From NCBI RefSeq assembly GCF_001598235.1, contig NZ_BCYO01000004.1:186001-250000 (forward strand): 64,000 nt of DNA, read 5' to 3'. The position numbers and the translations under genes are program-made. Position 1 is the stretch's first letter. Every line of letters starts with the position of its first letter. The notes under the pieces are model-generated. The model was not told the DNA's origin. It did not search any database and worked only from the letters and a program-made list of their open reading frames with translations. Shown one piece after another: positions 9,672 to 18,671 of the stretch. The stretch comes from Polaromonas jejuensis NBRC 106434 (GTDB taxonomy: Bacteria; Pseudomonadota; Gammaproteobacteria; Burkholderiales; Burkholderiaceae_C).

Positions 9672-10004
9672 TCAGGCCAGTTGCTGGTCGATGAAGGCGG
9701 TCAACTGGGCCTTGCTCATGGCGCCGACCTTGGTGGCGGCCAGCTGGCCGTCCTTGAACAGCATCAGGGTGGGAATGCCGCGAATGCCGAACTTGGCGGG
9801 AATGTCACGGTTTTCGTCCACATTCATTTTGGCAATCTGCAGCTTGCCGTCATAGCCGGTGGCCACTTCGTCAAGAATCGGAGCAATCATCTTGCAGGGG
9901 CCGCACCACTCGGCCCAGTAGTCCACCAGCACCGGTTTGGAAGATTGCAGCACGTCGGCTTCAAATGTGGCATCGGTGGTATGTTTGATCAGTTCGCTCG
10001 CCAT
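9672..10004 (-). CDS. trxA: Thioredoxin 1
   Basis: This 110-residue thioredoxin reduces protein disulfides in the cytoplasm, with electrons from thioredoxin reductase. The redox motif WCGPC sits in [14 protein letters not shown] near residue 33. The cis-proline is in [14 protein letters not shown]. The start follows AGGAG. It is divergent from the AddB-like gene across 170 bp, which must hold both promoters and contains one GCTAT-N7-ATAGC palindrome. Confidence 0.97.
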   Translation of the reverse strand: MASELIKHTTDATFEADVLQSSKPVLVDYWAEWCGPCKMIAPILDEVATGYDGKLQIAKMNVDENRDIPAKFGIRGIPTLMLFKDGQLAATKVGAMSKAQLTAFIDQQLA

Positions 10005-10099
10005 GACGGCTCCTTTGGTCTAATTACGAGGGTTACGATAGGAGGGCTAAAGTTGCAGGCATTGTGGCAGAAAGCAAGTAACCGGGTCGGTGGCGCAGT

Positions 10100-10118
10100 G
10101 GCTATCGCCGCGATAGCC
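10100..10118. repeat. GCTAY-N7-RNAGC element in the trxA/addB divergent promoter region
   Basis: GGCTATCG, CCG, CGATAGCC: an 8-bp perfect palindromic stem that embeds GCTAT and ATAGC with 7 nt between them. It lies between two divergent genes, so an operator is possible, but its membership of the dispersed family makes the repeat explanation more likely. Confidence 0.7.
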
Positions 10119-10174
10119 ATCCCCGATTTCACGCGTACTCCCTTGTTGCCCCTTGCCGAGGTTTCTTCTTTCTT

Positions 10175-12727
10175 ATGCCGCTTCCAGACCCTGCCGACGT
10201 CCCGCTTTCCACCCGCTGTTGGCAGCAAGCCATCGTCCGGCTCCACGAGGCGCTGCAGGCGCGCGGCGTGCACCCTGCCGAAGTGGTGGTTCTGCTGCCC
10301 TATGCCCAACTGATCCAGCAGGCGCGCCAGGCCTGGGCCAGGGAGGCCGGCGACACATTCTTCGTGCCGCGTTTTGAAACCACCATGAACTGGGCCAGCA
10401 GCCTGGGCGGCACGCTCGGGCTGTTCACCCCTTCGGGCGATGATTTGCGCATGGATGTGGCCGTGGACATGCTGACGGCCGCATCGCTCTTGAGCCGCGC
10501 CGGCCTGGCGAGCCACCAGGACATCCTGGCCGGGCAACTGGTCGAGGCCGCCTGGAGTCTGGCCCGCGTGGCGGCGGCGGTGCTGCCCGACAAGCGCCAG
10601 GCCTGGAGCGAGCAACTGGCGGCTTCGCTGGGTGCCGGCCTGGATTCGCCGGTGCTGGCCCTCGAGGCCGCGTTGGGGCGCATTGCGCTGGCCTGGGCGG
10701 CGGCGTCCGCCTATCCCACCGACCGTCTTTTCCAGGCCAGTCCCGCGCTCTTTGCCGTGCTCGATGGCTTTCAGGCCGAACCGCTGACTGAGGCGCTCAA
10801 GGCGCATTTTGGCGCGCGGGCCATCTCCATTCCTCTGGGCATTTCCCTGGATGGCGCGGAGACGGAGCGCGCACCTGTGCCTGCCTTGCACGCCGCGCTG
10901 GATGCCGAAGACGAGGCCGAGCGCGCCGCCGCCTGTGTGCTGGCGCAGCTGGCGCAAGGGCGCTGCCCGGTCGCACTGATTGCGCAAGACCGGCAGCTCA
11001 CGCACCGTGTCAGCGCCATGCTGGCAGAGCGCGGCATCGCCATGCGCGACGAAACCGGCTGGAAGCTGTCCACCACGCGCGCGGCGGCCGGCCTGATGGG
11101 CTTGCTGCGCGCCATGCCCTGGGACGCCTCGACCGACGCCGTGCTGGACTGGCTGAAAAACGCGCCCGCATTTGCCGCCAGCGCGGTGACCGCGGCTGAA
11201 ACCGAATTGCGCAAGCTCGGCCTGCGTGCCTGGCGCGACTTGCCCGTGACGCCCTTGCCCGCGCTGGCCGCCACCCAGCCGCTGGCCGTGAGGGTCAATG
11301 CGCTGCGCGAAGGCTTTGTTCGCGCACGTCCCCTGGCCATGTGGTTGCGCGATCTGCGCACTGCGCTGCGGTCGGCCGGGCAGTGGGAGGCGTTGGAACT
11401 CGATGAGGCCGGCCAGACCGTGCTGGACGTGCTGCGCCTGCATGAAGGCGCCGAGGCCGAGTTTGAAACCTCTCCCACCATGAAGCTGCGCGACTTCACC
11501 AGCTGGGTCAATCAGACGCTGGAGGCCGGCAAGTTTTCCCCGGCCCATCCGCCGCAAGAGCAGGTGGTGATCCTGCCGCTGGCGCAGTTGCTGGGCCGGC
11601 CCATGCAGGCGGTGGTGCTGCCCGGCTGCGATGAAATCCGTCTGCCGGTGTCGCCCGAGCCCCCTGGCCAGTGGACGCCAGTCCAGCGCGAGTTGCTCGG
11701 CCTGGCCTCGCGTGAAACGCTGGCCAGCGCGGCCCGGCAGGCCTGGGGCTACGCCCTGCGGCTGCCGCAGGTGGATGTGCTGTGGCGTACCAGCGAGGGC
11801 GGTGAGCACCTGATCGCCAGCGGCTTTGTGCAGGAGCTGCTGCTGGCGCATGAACTGGACACGGCCACAGCCCTGGCGAGCGACCCGCGCAGCCTGCGCG
11901 CCGTGGCCGTCAGCCCCACGCCGCGCCCGCTGCCGACGGGCGCGGACTTGCCGGTAGCCAAGCTGTCGGCCAGTGCCTATGAAGATTTGCGCCGCTGCCC
12001 CTACCGCTTTTTTGCGCTGCGCCAGCTCAAGCTGCAGGCGCCCGACGAACTGGAGAGCGAGCTGGGCAAGCGCGACTTCGGCAACTGGCTGCACAGCCTG
12101 TTGAACTATTTTCACGAAGACCTGAAGGCGGCGCCAGCCCAGGATATTCCTGCTCGGCTAGCTATGATTAATATAGCGGCCGAGCGCGCCACGCAGGAAC
12201 TGGGCCTGAGCGACAGCGAGTTCCTGCCGTTCGCCGCCGCCTGGCCGGGCGTGCGCGACGGCTACCTGGCCTGGCTGGCCGGGCACGAAGCCTCCGGCGC
12301 CGCCTATGAGGCCGGAGAAATCTGGCGCGAAATCCCCCTGGGCGCGCTGACCCTGGTGGGCAAGCTGGACCGCATCGATAGGCAGGCCGATGGCCACGCG
12401 CTGGTGATGGACTACAAGACCGAGCCGCGCGCCACCACGGCCCAGCGCATCAAGGACGGCCAGGAAGACACCCAGCTGGCGTTTTATGCGGCCCTGATGG
12501 CCGATGACACCTTGGCCGCGGCCTATGTCAACGTCGGCGAAAAAGAGCCGACGCGTACCTATGAACAGCCCGACATCGTGAGCCTGCGCGATGAGTTGAT
12601 AGACAGCATCCAGAGCGACATGGCGCGCATTGCGCGCGGCGCGGCGCTGCCCGCGCTGGGCGAAGGCAAGGCCTGCGAGTACTGCGCGGCGCGCGGCCTG
12701 TGCCGCAAGGATTTCTGGACAGCATGA
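10175..12727 (+). CDS. AddB-like inactivated helicase/PD-(D/E)XK nuclease
   Basis: This 850-residue protein is the likely second subunit of an AddAB-type recombination enzyme. Such enzymes resect double-strand ends for RecA and degrade foreign linear DNA. The N-terminal two thirds resemble a helicase fold without an intact Walker A. The C-terminal nuclease shows KLDRID and VMDYKTEP (D and DxK catalytic residues) near residue 750. A cysteine in LRRCPYRFF near residue 607, with three more in KACEYCAARGLC near the C-terminus, matches the 4Fe-4S staple of AddB nucleases. The AddA-like helicase follows after a 170-bp repeat-bearing gap. The ATG at 10175 has no strong ribosome-binding site. A GCTAT-N7-ATAGC element is in frame near residue 665. 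Confidence 0.88.
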   Translation: MPLPDPADVPLSTRCWQQAIVRLHEALQARGVHPAEVVVLLPYAQLIQQARQAWAREAGDTFFVPRFETTMNWASSLGGTLGLFTPSGDDLRMDVAVDMLTAASLLSRAGLASHQDILAGQLVEAAWSLARVAAAVLPDKRQAWSEQLAASLGAGLDSPVLALEAALGRIALAWAAASAYPTDRLFQASPALFAVLDGFQAEPLTEALKAHFGARAISIPLGISLDGAETERAPVPALHAALDAEDEAERAAACVLAQLAQGRCPVALIAQDRQLTHRVSAMLAERGIAMRDETGWKLSTTRAAAGLMGLLRAMPWDASTDAVLDWLKNAPAFAASAVTAAETELRKLGLRAWRDLPVTPLPALAATQPLAVRVNALREGFVRARPLAMWLRDLRTALRSAGQWEALELDEAGQTVLDVLRLHEGAEAEFETSPTMKLRDFTSWVNQTLEAGKFSPAHPPQEQVVILPLAQLLGRPMQAVVLPGCDEIRLPVSPEPPGQWTPVQRELLGLASRETLASAARQAWGYALRLPQVDVLWRTSEGGEHLIASGFVQELLLAHELDTATALASDPRSLRAVAVSPTPRPLPTGADLPVAKLSASAYEDLRRCPYRFFALRQLKLQAPDELESELGKRDFGNWLHSLLNYFHEDLKAAPAQDIPARLAMINIAAERATQELGLSDSEFLPFAAAWPGVRDGYLAWLAGHEASGAAYEAGEIWREIPLGALTLVGKLDRIDRQADGHALVMDYKTEPRATTAQRIKDGQEDTQLAFYAALMADDTLAAAYVNVGEKEPTRTYEQPDIVSLRDELIDSIQSDMARIARGAALPALGEGKACEYCAARGLCRKDFWTA
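12161..12177. repeat. Intragenic GCTAY-N7-RNAGC element (AddB-like gene)
   Basis: GCTAT, 7 nt, ATAGC with perfect arms, AT-rich against its GC-rich surroundings and read in frame as part of LAMINIA. Confidence 0.75.
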
Positions 12728-12810
12728 TGCCCCCACGTTCGTTCACTTCGTGTAACTCTCTGCCCCCCGGGGGGGCCGCCCGCCTGCGGCCCGGCAAAGC
12801 CGGTTCCGCG
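12728..12810. repeat. GC-rich stop-abutting element, copy 2 (after the AddB-like gene)
   Basis: Starting at the stop codon of the AddB-like gene it reads GCCCCCACGTTCG, TTCACTTCG, CTCTCTGCCCCCCGGG, then further inverted GC-rich blocks (CGGCAAAGCCGG). The orientation relative to the upstream gene is the same as behind rho and the SDR gene. It fills most of the gap before the AddA-like start. Confidence 0.8.
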
Positions 12811-12896
12811 GCTCGAACTTGCAGGGCCGGGGTCGCCGCGTGGGCTGCGCTGCTTGACTTCGTTTGTTCTTTCACCCCTTCCCCCGGAGATATCCG

Positions 12897-15800
12897 ATGA
12901 CCGCCGCCTACGAACGCAACGGCCAGCCCATTTCAGCCGAGGCGTTTTACGCCATCGCCTGCGACCCGCGCCGCAGCGTGGCGGTGGAGGCCTGCGCCGG
13001 CGCGGGCAAGACCTGGATGCTGGTGTCGCGCATCGTGCGCGCGCTGCTGGATGGCGCGGGCGCTGCGCAGGACCCGGTGCGCCCGCACGAAATCCTGGCC
13101 ATCACCTTCACCAAAAAGGCCGCCGGCGAAATGCGCGAGCGGCTGGACGAATGGCTCAAGGACTTTGCCCGTGCCGACGACGCCACCCTGCAGCGCGAGC
13201 TGGTCCTGCGCGGCATGACAAGCCAGATCGGCCCGCAGGCCAATCAGGATGTGCGCCGCCAGCTATCAAATTTATACCGATCGATTTTGACCAGCGGCCG
13301 CTCGGTGCAGATCCGCACCTTCCACAGCTGGTTTGCCGCCTTGCTGCGCAGTGCGCCCGTGGCGGTGCTGCAAAGGCTGGGCCTGCCGGTCAATTACGAG
13401 CTGCTGGAAGACGACGCCCCGGCCCGGGCGCTGGTGTGGCGGCGCTTTTATGCGCAGGCTGTGGGCGATGCCTCGCTCCAGGCCGACTTTGAGGCCGTGG
13501 TGCGCGCGCATGGCCGCTTTCAGACCGACAAGGCCCTGCAGGCCGCGCTGGACAAGCGCACCGAGTTCACGCTGGCCGATGAGCAAGGCGTGGTCGACGC
13601 TTCCGTGCAAGCCTTTGGCGAGCAGTTTCCCGAGTTTGCCGGGCTGGATGCGCCCGAAGAGGCGCTCACCAGGCTCTCCAACCAGCAGTTGCTGCTGGCG
13701 GCCGCCAAGGCCCTGGGCCGGGCCAGCGCGCCGACCTTTTCGGCCAAGGGCGTGGAGCTGGAGCAGGCCTTGACGGCGCAAGACCTGCCAGGCGTTTTCA
13801 GCGCGCTGCTGACCGACAAGGGCACGGCGCGCAAATTCGGCGAAAAAATCGTGGGGATTGAAGACGTGCGCCAGGCCCAGGACCTCGTGCTGCGCGTGCA
13901 GGCCGCCAGCCAGCAGTACGAGGCCTGGGTGCATCAGCAGCGCATGGCGCGGCTGGCGCGCGCCGTGATTGCGCAGTTCACCGCCCTCAAGCGCGAGCGC
14001 GGCTGGGTCGACATGAACGATGTGGAGCGGGCCGCGTTGGTCATGCTGGGCGATCCGGTGCTCTCGGGCTGGGTGCAGGAGCGGCTGGACGCGCGCATCA
14101 AGCACCTCATGATTGACGAGTTCCAGGACACCAACCCGCTGCAGTGGCAGTCGCTTTACGCCTGGCTGGTCGGCTATGCCGGCGCGGGCTCGGCGCCCAG
14201 CGTGTTTCTGGTGGGCGATCCCAAGCAAAGCATTTACCGCTTCCGGCGCGCCGAGCCGCAGGTGTTTCGCGCCGCGCAGCAGTTTGTGGTGCAGGGCCTG
14301 GGCGGTGATTTGCTCAGCTGCGATCACACCCGGCGCAACGCCGAGGCCGTGATCGACACCGTGAACGCCGTCATGGGTGCGGCGCGGGCCGCCGATGGCT
14401 ACGACGGTTTTCGCGATCACAGCACGGCCTCCGATCGGGCCGGCGCGACGGGGTGCTTGCCGCCCATTCCGCGCGCCAGCGATGAAGACGCGCAGGCCCC
14501 GCCGGCCGACGGCTGGCGCGACAGCCTGAGCACGCCGCGCGAGCTGCCCGAAGAGACCCTGCGCACCCTGGAGGCGCGCCAGGCCGCCGCCTGGATATCC
14601 CGGCAACTGGTGGATGGCCTCAAACCACAAGACATCATGGTGCTGTCGCGCAAGCGCGCCGGCCTGCTGCCGCTGCAGGAAGAGCTGCGGGCCTTGCACA
14701 TTCCGGCGCAGATCGGCGAAAAAACCGATCTGATCGACTGCTGCGAGGTGCTGGACCTGGTGGCGCTGCTGGATGTGCTGGTGTCGCCGCAGCACGATTT
14801 GTCGTTGGCGCGCGCGCTGCGTTCGCCGCTGTTTGGGCTGGCCGACGCCAGCCTGGTGCAGATCGCGCTGCTGCAACGTGAACTGAATATTTCGTGGTAC
14901 GAGGTGCTACAAAAAACAGAGCTTCTGGCGCCTGAACTGCAAGGGCTGGGGCCTGTTTTGACCCGATGGAAGGGCTGGATAGACGGCCTGCCGCCGCACG
15001 ACGCACTGCAGAGCATTTACCACGACGGCGATGTGCTGGCCCGCTTCGTCGCGGCGGCGCCTGCGGTTCAGCGCAGCGCCGTGCTGGCGAATTTGCGGGC
15101 GCTGCTGGGCGTGGCCCTGGCGCGTGATGGCGGGCGCTACGCCACGCCCTATGGCCTGGTCCGCGCCCTCAAGGCCGGTGGCACGCTGGCGCCGGCCAGC
15201 GTCAGCACCGAGGCGGTTCGACTGCTGACGATTCACGGTGCCAAAGGTCTGGAGGCCGAGGCCGTGCTGCTGCTGGACACCGACACGGTGGAGCGCAACG
15301 CCGACAGCATGGGCGTGCTGGTGGATTGGCCCGGCGAGGCCACCGCACCGCGTAAATTCTTTTTCATGGTCAGCGAAAGCCGGCCGCCGGCCTGCGCCCA
15401 AGGGGTGCTGGCCAATGAGCAGGCGGCACGCCAGCGCGAAGAACTCAATGCGCTGTATGTGGCCCTGACGCGGGCCCGCCATACGCTGGTGGTCTCGTCG
15501 ATTGAGCCGCACCGGGCCACCACCGACAGCTGGTGGCAGCGCCTGCACGGCCTGGTGACCGAACTGGCGGCGCCGGTCGCCGTGGATACCGTTCAGGCAG
15601 CAGAATCCGACGGCCGCGACACCCGTGTGTTTCACCTGCCCGAGCTGCCCGCCTTGCCGGCCACGCTGGTGCCCGATGCGCCCGCTGCTGCGGCCGAGGC
15701 TGAAGACTCCGCCGATGCCCGCATAGGCAAGGCCATGCACCGCCTGCTGGAGTGGGGCGGGCCGTTTGCGGCGCCGCAGGTGGCCGCGGTGGCGCGCGAG

Positions 15801-16154
15801 TTTCGCCTGAGCCCGGCGCAGGCCGCCCGGTCGCTGGCCTTGGCGCAGCGCATTCTGGGCGGCGAGGGTGCCTGGGCCTGGCGGCCGGAAGTGCTGGCCT
15901 GGCAGGGCAATGAGGTGGACCTGGTGTACCAGGGCCAGCCCCTGCGGCTGGACCGGCTGGTGCGGCGCAGGGATGCCGGCCATGAGGGCCACTGGTGGGT
16001 GCTGGACTACAAATCGGCGCTGGCGCCCCAGCGCCAGCCTGGCCTGGTGGCGCAGCTGCAGGCCTACCGGGCGGCGGTGCAACGGATTTACCCCGACGCC
16101 CCCGTCAGGGCGGCCTTTCTGACCGGGCAGGGAACTGTCGTGGAACTGGCCTGA
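12897..16154 (+). CDS. AddA-like UvrD/Rep-family helicase with C-terminal nuclease
   Basis: This 1085-residue superfamily 1A helicase-nuclease is the likely motor of the AddAB-type complex. Walker A is ACAGAGKT (residues 32-39), followed by ITFTKKAAGEMRERL (motif Ia). Motif II is MIDEFQDTNP, motif III VGDPKQSIYRFRRAEP, motif V LLTIHGAKGLEAE, and motif VI ALYVALTRARH. The C-terminal PD-(D/E)XK nuclease shows RLDRLV, WVLDYKS and QLQAYRAAV (D, DxK, Q and Y). I chose the ATG at 12897 because CGGAGA precedes it; an upstream start at 12864 would read through the repeat. Two GCTAY-N7-RNAGC copies (13262, 14906) are read through in frame. Confidence 0.9.
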   Translation: MTAAYERNGQPISAEAFYAIACDPRRSVAVEACAGAGKTWMLVSRIVRALLDGAGAAQDPVRPHEILAITFTKKAAGEMRERLDEWLKDFARADDATLQRELVLRGMTSQIGPQANQDVRRQLSNLYRSILTSGRSVQIRTFHSWFAALLRSAPVAVLQRLGLPVNYELLEDDAPARALVWRRFYAQAVGDASLQADFEAVVRAHGRFQTDKALQAALDKRTEFTLADEQGVVDASVQAFGEQFPEFAGLDAPEEALTRLSNQQLLLAAAKALGRASAPTFSAKGVELEQALTAQDLPGVFSALLTDKGTARKFGEKIVGIEDVRQAQDLVLRVQAASQQYEAWVHQQRMARLARAVIAQFTALKRERGWVDMNDVERAALVMLGDPVLSGWVQERLDARIKHLMIDEFQDTNPLQWQSLYAWLVGYAGAGSAPSVFLVGDPKQSIYRFRRAEPQVFRAAQQFVVQGLGGDLLSCDHTRRNAEAVIDTVNAVMGAARAADGYDGFRDHSTASDRAGATGCLPPIPRASDEDAQAPPADGWRDSLSTPRELPEETLRTLEARQAAAWISRQLVDGLKPQDIMVLSRKRAGLLPLQEELRALHIPAQIGEKTDLIDCCEVLDLVALLDVLVSPQHDLSLARALRSPLFGLADASLVQIALLQRELNISWYEVLQKTELLAPELQGLGPVLTRWKGWIDGLPPHDALQSIYHDGDVLARFVAAAPAVQRSAVLANLRALLGVALARDGGRYATPYGLVRALKAGGTLAPASVSTEAVRLLTIHGAKGLEAEAVLLLDTDTVERNADSMGVLVDWPGEATAPRKFFFMVSESRPPACAQGVLANEQAARQREELNALYVALTRARHTLVVSSIEPHRATTDSWWQRLHGLVTELAAPVAVDTVQAAESDGRDTRVFHLPELPALPATLVPDAPAAAAEAEDSADARIGKAMHRLLEWGGPFAAPQVAAVAREFRLSPAQAARSLALAQRILGGEGAWAWRPEVLAWQGNEVDLVYQGQPLRLDRLVRRRDAGHEGHWWVLDYKSALAPQRQPGLVAQLQAYRAAVQRIYPDAPVRAAFLTGQGTVVELA
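13262..13278. repeat. Intragenic GCTAY-N7-RNAGC element (AddA-like gene, first copy)
   Basis: GCTAT, CAAATTT, ATACC: the right arm has one mismatch to ATAGC. It is AT-rich within GC-rich coding sequence and read in frame (QLSNLYR). Confidence 0.5.
14906..14962. repeat. Intragenic GCTAY-N7-RNAGC element with extended tail (AddA-like gene, second copy)
   Basis: The core is GCTAC, AAAAAAC, AGAGC, followed by TTCTGGCGCC, GGGCTGGGGCC and TGTTTTGAC. The tail matches that of the moeA copy (GCGCCCG, CTGGGG, GGCTGATTTTG), so the two are related over about 55 bp, not only in the palindrome. Confidence 0.75.
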
Positions 16155-16191
16155 TCGAACCTGCCCATTTTTAAAGCTGAAAGGCTTTGCC

Positions 16192-16824
16192 ATGCTCAAG
16201 CCCCTTGCCCTTTCCATCGCCTTGCTGGCCGGCACGGCCTGCGCCCAGGCCCAGGCGCCCGCACCCGCCAACCCCAGCGTGCGGCTGCGCGCCACGATTG
16301 AAAAGGTCGAGCCCGGCAGCCTCACCGTGAAGGCGCGCAGCGGCGAAGTGCTCACGCTGGTGCGGCCCGCCGACATGGTCGTGTCGGAGGTGTTTCCCCT
16401 GGCGCTGGCCGACATCAAGGCCGGCAGCTACATAGGCACCGCGGCCATGCCGCAGGCCGACGGCACGCAGCGCGCGCTGGAGGTGGTGGTGTTCCCCGAG
16501 TCCGCGCGCGGCACGGGCGAGGGCCATCGCCCCTGGGATTTGCTGCCGCAAAGCACCATGACCAACGCCACCGTGGCGGACCTGGCTGCCGCTCCTTCCA
16601 GCGTGCCGGGCGGGAAAAAACTGCTGCTGAAATACCCGGGTGGCGAACAGACCGTGATCGTGCCGCCCGATGTGCCCGTGGTGTCGGTCAGGCCCGGCAA
16701 GGATGACGAGAAGGCCCTGGTGGTGCCGGGCGCCCAGGTGCTGATCACAGCGGAAGTCAGGGACGGCAAGCCGACCGCCTTGCGCATGATCGTGGGCCGC
16801 AACGGCTTTGCGCCGCCCATGTAG
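16192..16824 (+). CDS. Secreted beta-rich protein of unknown function (DUF5666-like)
   Basis: The 210 residues start with a typical signal peptide (MLKPLALSIALLAGTACAQAQA, cleavage near residue 22). The mature part alternates short beta strands: VRLRATIEKVEPGSLTVKAR is reminiscent of the OB-like repeat of DUF5666 proteins, and AGSYIGTAAMPQADG follows. A second copy of the pattern seems to follow from residue 140 (LLKYPGGEQTVIVPPDVPVV, then GAQVLITAEV). No catalytic motif is visible. The start follows AAAGG. It lies 37 bp downstream of the AddA-like gene, but cotranscription looks incidental. Confidence 0.75.
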   Translation: MLKPLALSIALLAGTACAQAQAPAPANPSVRLRATIEKVEPGSLTVKARSGEVLTLVRPADMVVSEVFPLALADIKAGSYIGTAAMPQADGTQRALEVVVFPESARGTGEGHRPWDLLPQSTMTNATVADLAAAPSSVPGGKKLLLKYPGGEQTVIVPPDVPVVSVRPGKDDEKALVVPGAQVLITAEVRDGKPTALRMIVGRNGFAPPM

Positions 16825-16902
16825 CTGCAATAATCTAGCCCTTCCCGCAAACCGGCTGGGGCCGGCCCTGGCTGCGGATTCAAAGCATTTTTGCATGGCA
16901 GC

Positions 16903-16941
16903 CCTTATGGAACGGGCGCAACCAGCTATCAAATAAAGAGC
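16903..16941. repeat. GCTAY-N7-RNAGC element upstream of the BaiN-like flavoprotein
   Basis: The core GCTAT, CAAATAA, AGAGC is at 16925-16941. Its left flank, starting CTTATGGAACGGGCGC, matches the left flank of the copy at 53069 (CTTATAGAACAGGCGC). Confidence 0.8.
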
Positions 16942-17030
16942 GAAATGGCACGCCTGGCTTTGGCCGGTGATGCCGCTTATGCTTGGCCATTGTTGACTCA
17001 ACTTGCACACGTGTGCAGACGGATTTTCTT

Positions 17031-18317
17031 TTGAACGACTCAATTTCTCCTGTTCAGCTGGTGACGCCGCGGCGCATTGCCGTCATAGGCGGCGGCCCGG
17101 CCGGCCTGATGGCGGCCGAGGTGCTGGCCGGCGCCGGCCCGGCCGTGGCGGTAAAGGTCTATGACGCCATGCCTTCGGTGGGCCGCAAGTTCTTGCTGGC
17201 CGGCAAGGGCGGGCTCAACCTCACGCATTCCGAGGCGATAGAGCCCTTCATGGGCCGCTACGGCGAGCGCCGTGCGCAACTGCAGCCGCTGATCGCCGCG
17301 TTCGGTCCGGCCGAGCTGCGCGCCTGGGCCGAAGCCCTGGGCGTGGAAACCTTTGTCGGCAGTTCGGGCCGCGTGTTTCCCAAGGACATGAAGGCCGCGC
17401 CGCTGCTGCGCGCCTGGCTGCAACGCCTGCGCCATGCCGGCGTGCAGTTTTCCATGCGGCATCGCTGGCTGGGCTGGGCCGAAGCCGGCGAGGGCCAGGG
17501 CGCGCTGAAGTTTGCAACGCCCGCCGGCGAGGTGCTGGCGCAGGCCGATGCCGTGGTGCTGGCCCTGGGCGGCGGCAGCTGGGCGCGCCTGGGTTCCGAC
17601 GGCGCCTGGGCGGCGTTGCTGGCAGCACGCGGCGTAGCCGTGGCTGCGCTGCAGCCTTCCAACTGCGGTTTTGATGTGGCCGGCTGGAGCGAACATTTCG
17701 CCAGCCGCTTTGCCGGCCAGCCCTTCAAGTCGGTCGCCATCCATTTCACCGATTCACGGGGCCGCAGCTTCAGCCGCAAGGGCGAGTTTGTGGCCACTGC
17801 CACGGGCGTGGAGGGCAGCCTTGTCTATGCCGTGTCCAGCCTGCTGCGCGACGAGATTGCCGCGAAGGGCAGCGCGAGCTTCATGCTCGATCTCTTGCCG
17901 GACAAATCACCGGAGCAGGTGCTGGCCGAGGTGCGCCATCCGCGCGGCTCGCGCTCGCTGTCCAGCCACCTCAAGAGCCGTTTGCACCTGGACGGCATCA
18001 AGGCCGCCATGCTGCATGAACTGCTGGGCAAGGAGGACATGGCCGATCCCGTCAAACTCGCCGCCGGCATCAAGGCGCTGACGGTGCGCGTGATGGCCGC
18101 CAGGCCCATGGACGAAGCCATCAGCAGCGCCGGCGGCGTGATGTTTGAGGCCATGGATGCGCAGCTGCGGCTCACGGCGCCTGCCGCAGCCCAGCCGGTG
18201 TTTTGTGCCGGCGAAATGCTCGACTGGGAGGCGCCCACGGGCGGCTACCTGCTCACCGCGTGTTTTGCCAGCGGGCGCGCCGCCGGGCTCGGTGTTTTGA
18301 ACCATTTAGGCCTGTAG
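17031..18317 (+). CDS. BaiN/HI0933-like FAD-dependent oxidoreductase (TIGR03862-type)
   Basis: This is a flavoprotein of about 428 residues. The Rossmann FAD motif RIAVIGGGPAGLMAAEVLA is at the N-terminus. The HI0933-family signature GRKFLLAGKGGLNLTHSE follows near residue 50. VLALGGGSWARLGSDGA and the C-terminal FAD contact WEAPTGGYLLTACFASGRAAG are also present. Physiological substrates of this family are mostly unknown. The start is uncertain: no ATG with a ribosome-binding site is visible. The TTG at 17031 and GTG at 17061 are both in frame, and the upstream TTG at 16983 lies close to a repeat. Confidence 0.82.
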   Translation: MNDSISPVQLVTPRRIAVIGGGPAGLMAAEVLAGAGPAVAVKVYDAMPSVGRKFLLAGKGGLNLTHSEAIEPFMGRYGERRAQLQPLIAAFGPAELRAWAEALGVETFVGSSGRVFPKDMKAAPLLRAWLQRLRHAGVQFSMRHRWLGWAEAGEGQGALKFATPAGEVLAQADAVVLALGGGSWARLGSDGAWAALLAARGVAVAALQPSNCGFDVAGWSEHFASRFAGQPFKSVAIHFTDSRGRSFSRKGEFVATATGVEGSLVYAVSSLLRDEIAAKGSASFMLDLLPDKSPEQVLAEVRHPRGSRSLSSHLKSRLHLDGIKAAMLHELLGKEDMADPVKLAAGIKALTVRVMAARPMDEAISSAGGVMFEAMDAQLRLTAPAAAQPVFCAGEMLDWEAPTGGYLLTACFASGRAAGLGVLNHLGL

Positions 18318-18340
18318 CCCAATCAGCATAGGCGCAAGAA

Positions 18341-18357
18341 GCTATTTATTTGATAGC
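18341..18357. repeat. GCTAY-N7-RNAGC element after the BaiN-like flavoprotein
   Basis: Perfect arms GCTAT and ATAGC flank 7 nt, preceded by GCATAGGCGCAAGAA, which resembles the GGCGCAACCA left flank of other copies. Confidence 0.8.
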
Positions 18358-18389
18358 GTTTAATTTTTACCGAATGCCGGAGTTTTGCC

Positions 18390-18671
18390 ATGATCGTGCG
18401 TTTCCACATTGACCCGATTGAACAGGGCCGTTACGAATACCGCGTCAGCTATGAGGGCGAGGAGCTGTATGGCGACGCCGGCCTGGCCAGCATTGAGGAA
18501 TGCATAGTTGCCGCCACCGAAGGTTTGGGCCGCGATGCGGTGGCCGCGGAAATCGCCTACAAGGGCGTGATCAGCGGCACCTATGCGCTGGCCTCGCTGG
18601 CCCTGGTGTCGGCGCAGATTGCCGAGCATGCGCTGCAGACCACGACCGCCATTGAAGAGGTCAGCGGCTAG
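18390..18671 (+). CDS. Conserved hypothetical protein, 93 aa
   Basis: This is a small cytoplasmic protein with an N-terminal beta-rich part (MIVRFHIDPIEQGRYEYRVSYEGEELYGDAG) and a helical C-terminal half. No family was recognised with confidence. Composition and third-position G/C bias look like real coding sequence. It meets the convergent DUF2789 gene with a 4-bp overlap. Confidence 0.65.
   Translation: MIVRFHIDPIEQGRYEYRVSYEGEELYGDAGLASIEECIVAATEGLGRDAVAAEIAYKGVISGTYALASLALVSAQIAEHALQTTTAIEEVSG

Noticed and set aside
10100-10118. Dedicated operator for trxA or the AddB-like gene
   Set aside because: The palindrome fits the dispersed GCTAY-N7-RNAGC family exactly, so a specific operator role needs no separate claim.
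9989-12115. Long minus-strand open frame opposite the AddB-like gene
   Set aside because: It is a shadow of GC-rich coding sequence. Composition is Gln/Arg/Gly/His-rich without motifs, while the plus strand shows nuclease and iron-sulfur residues.
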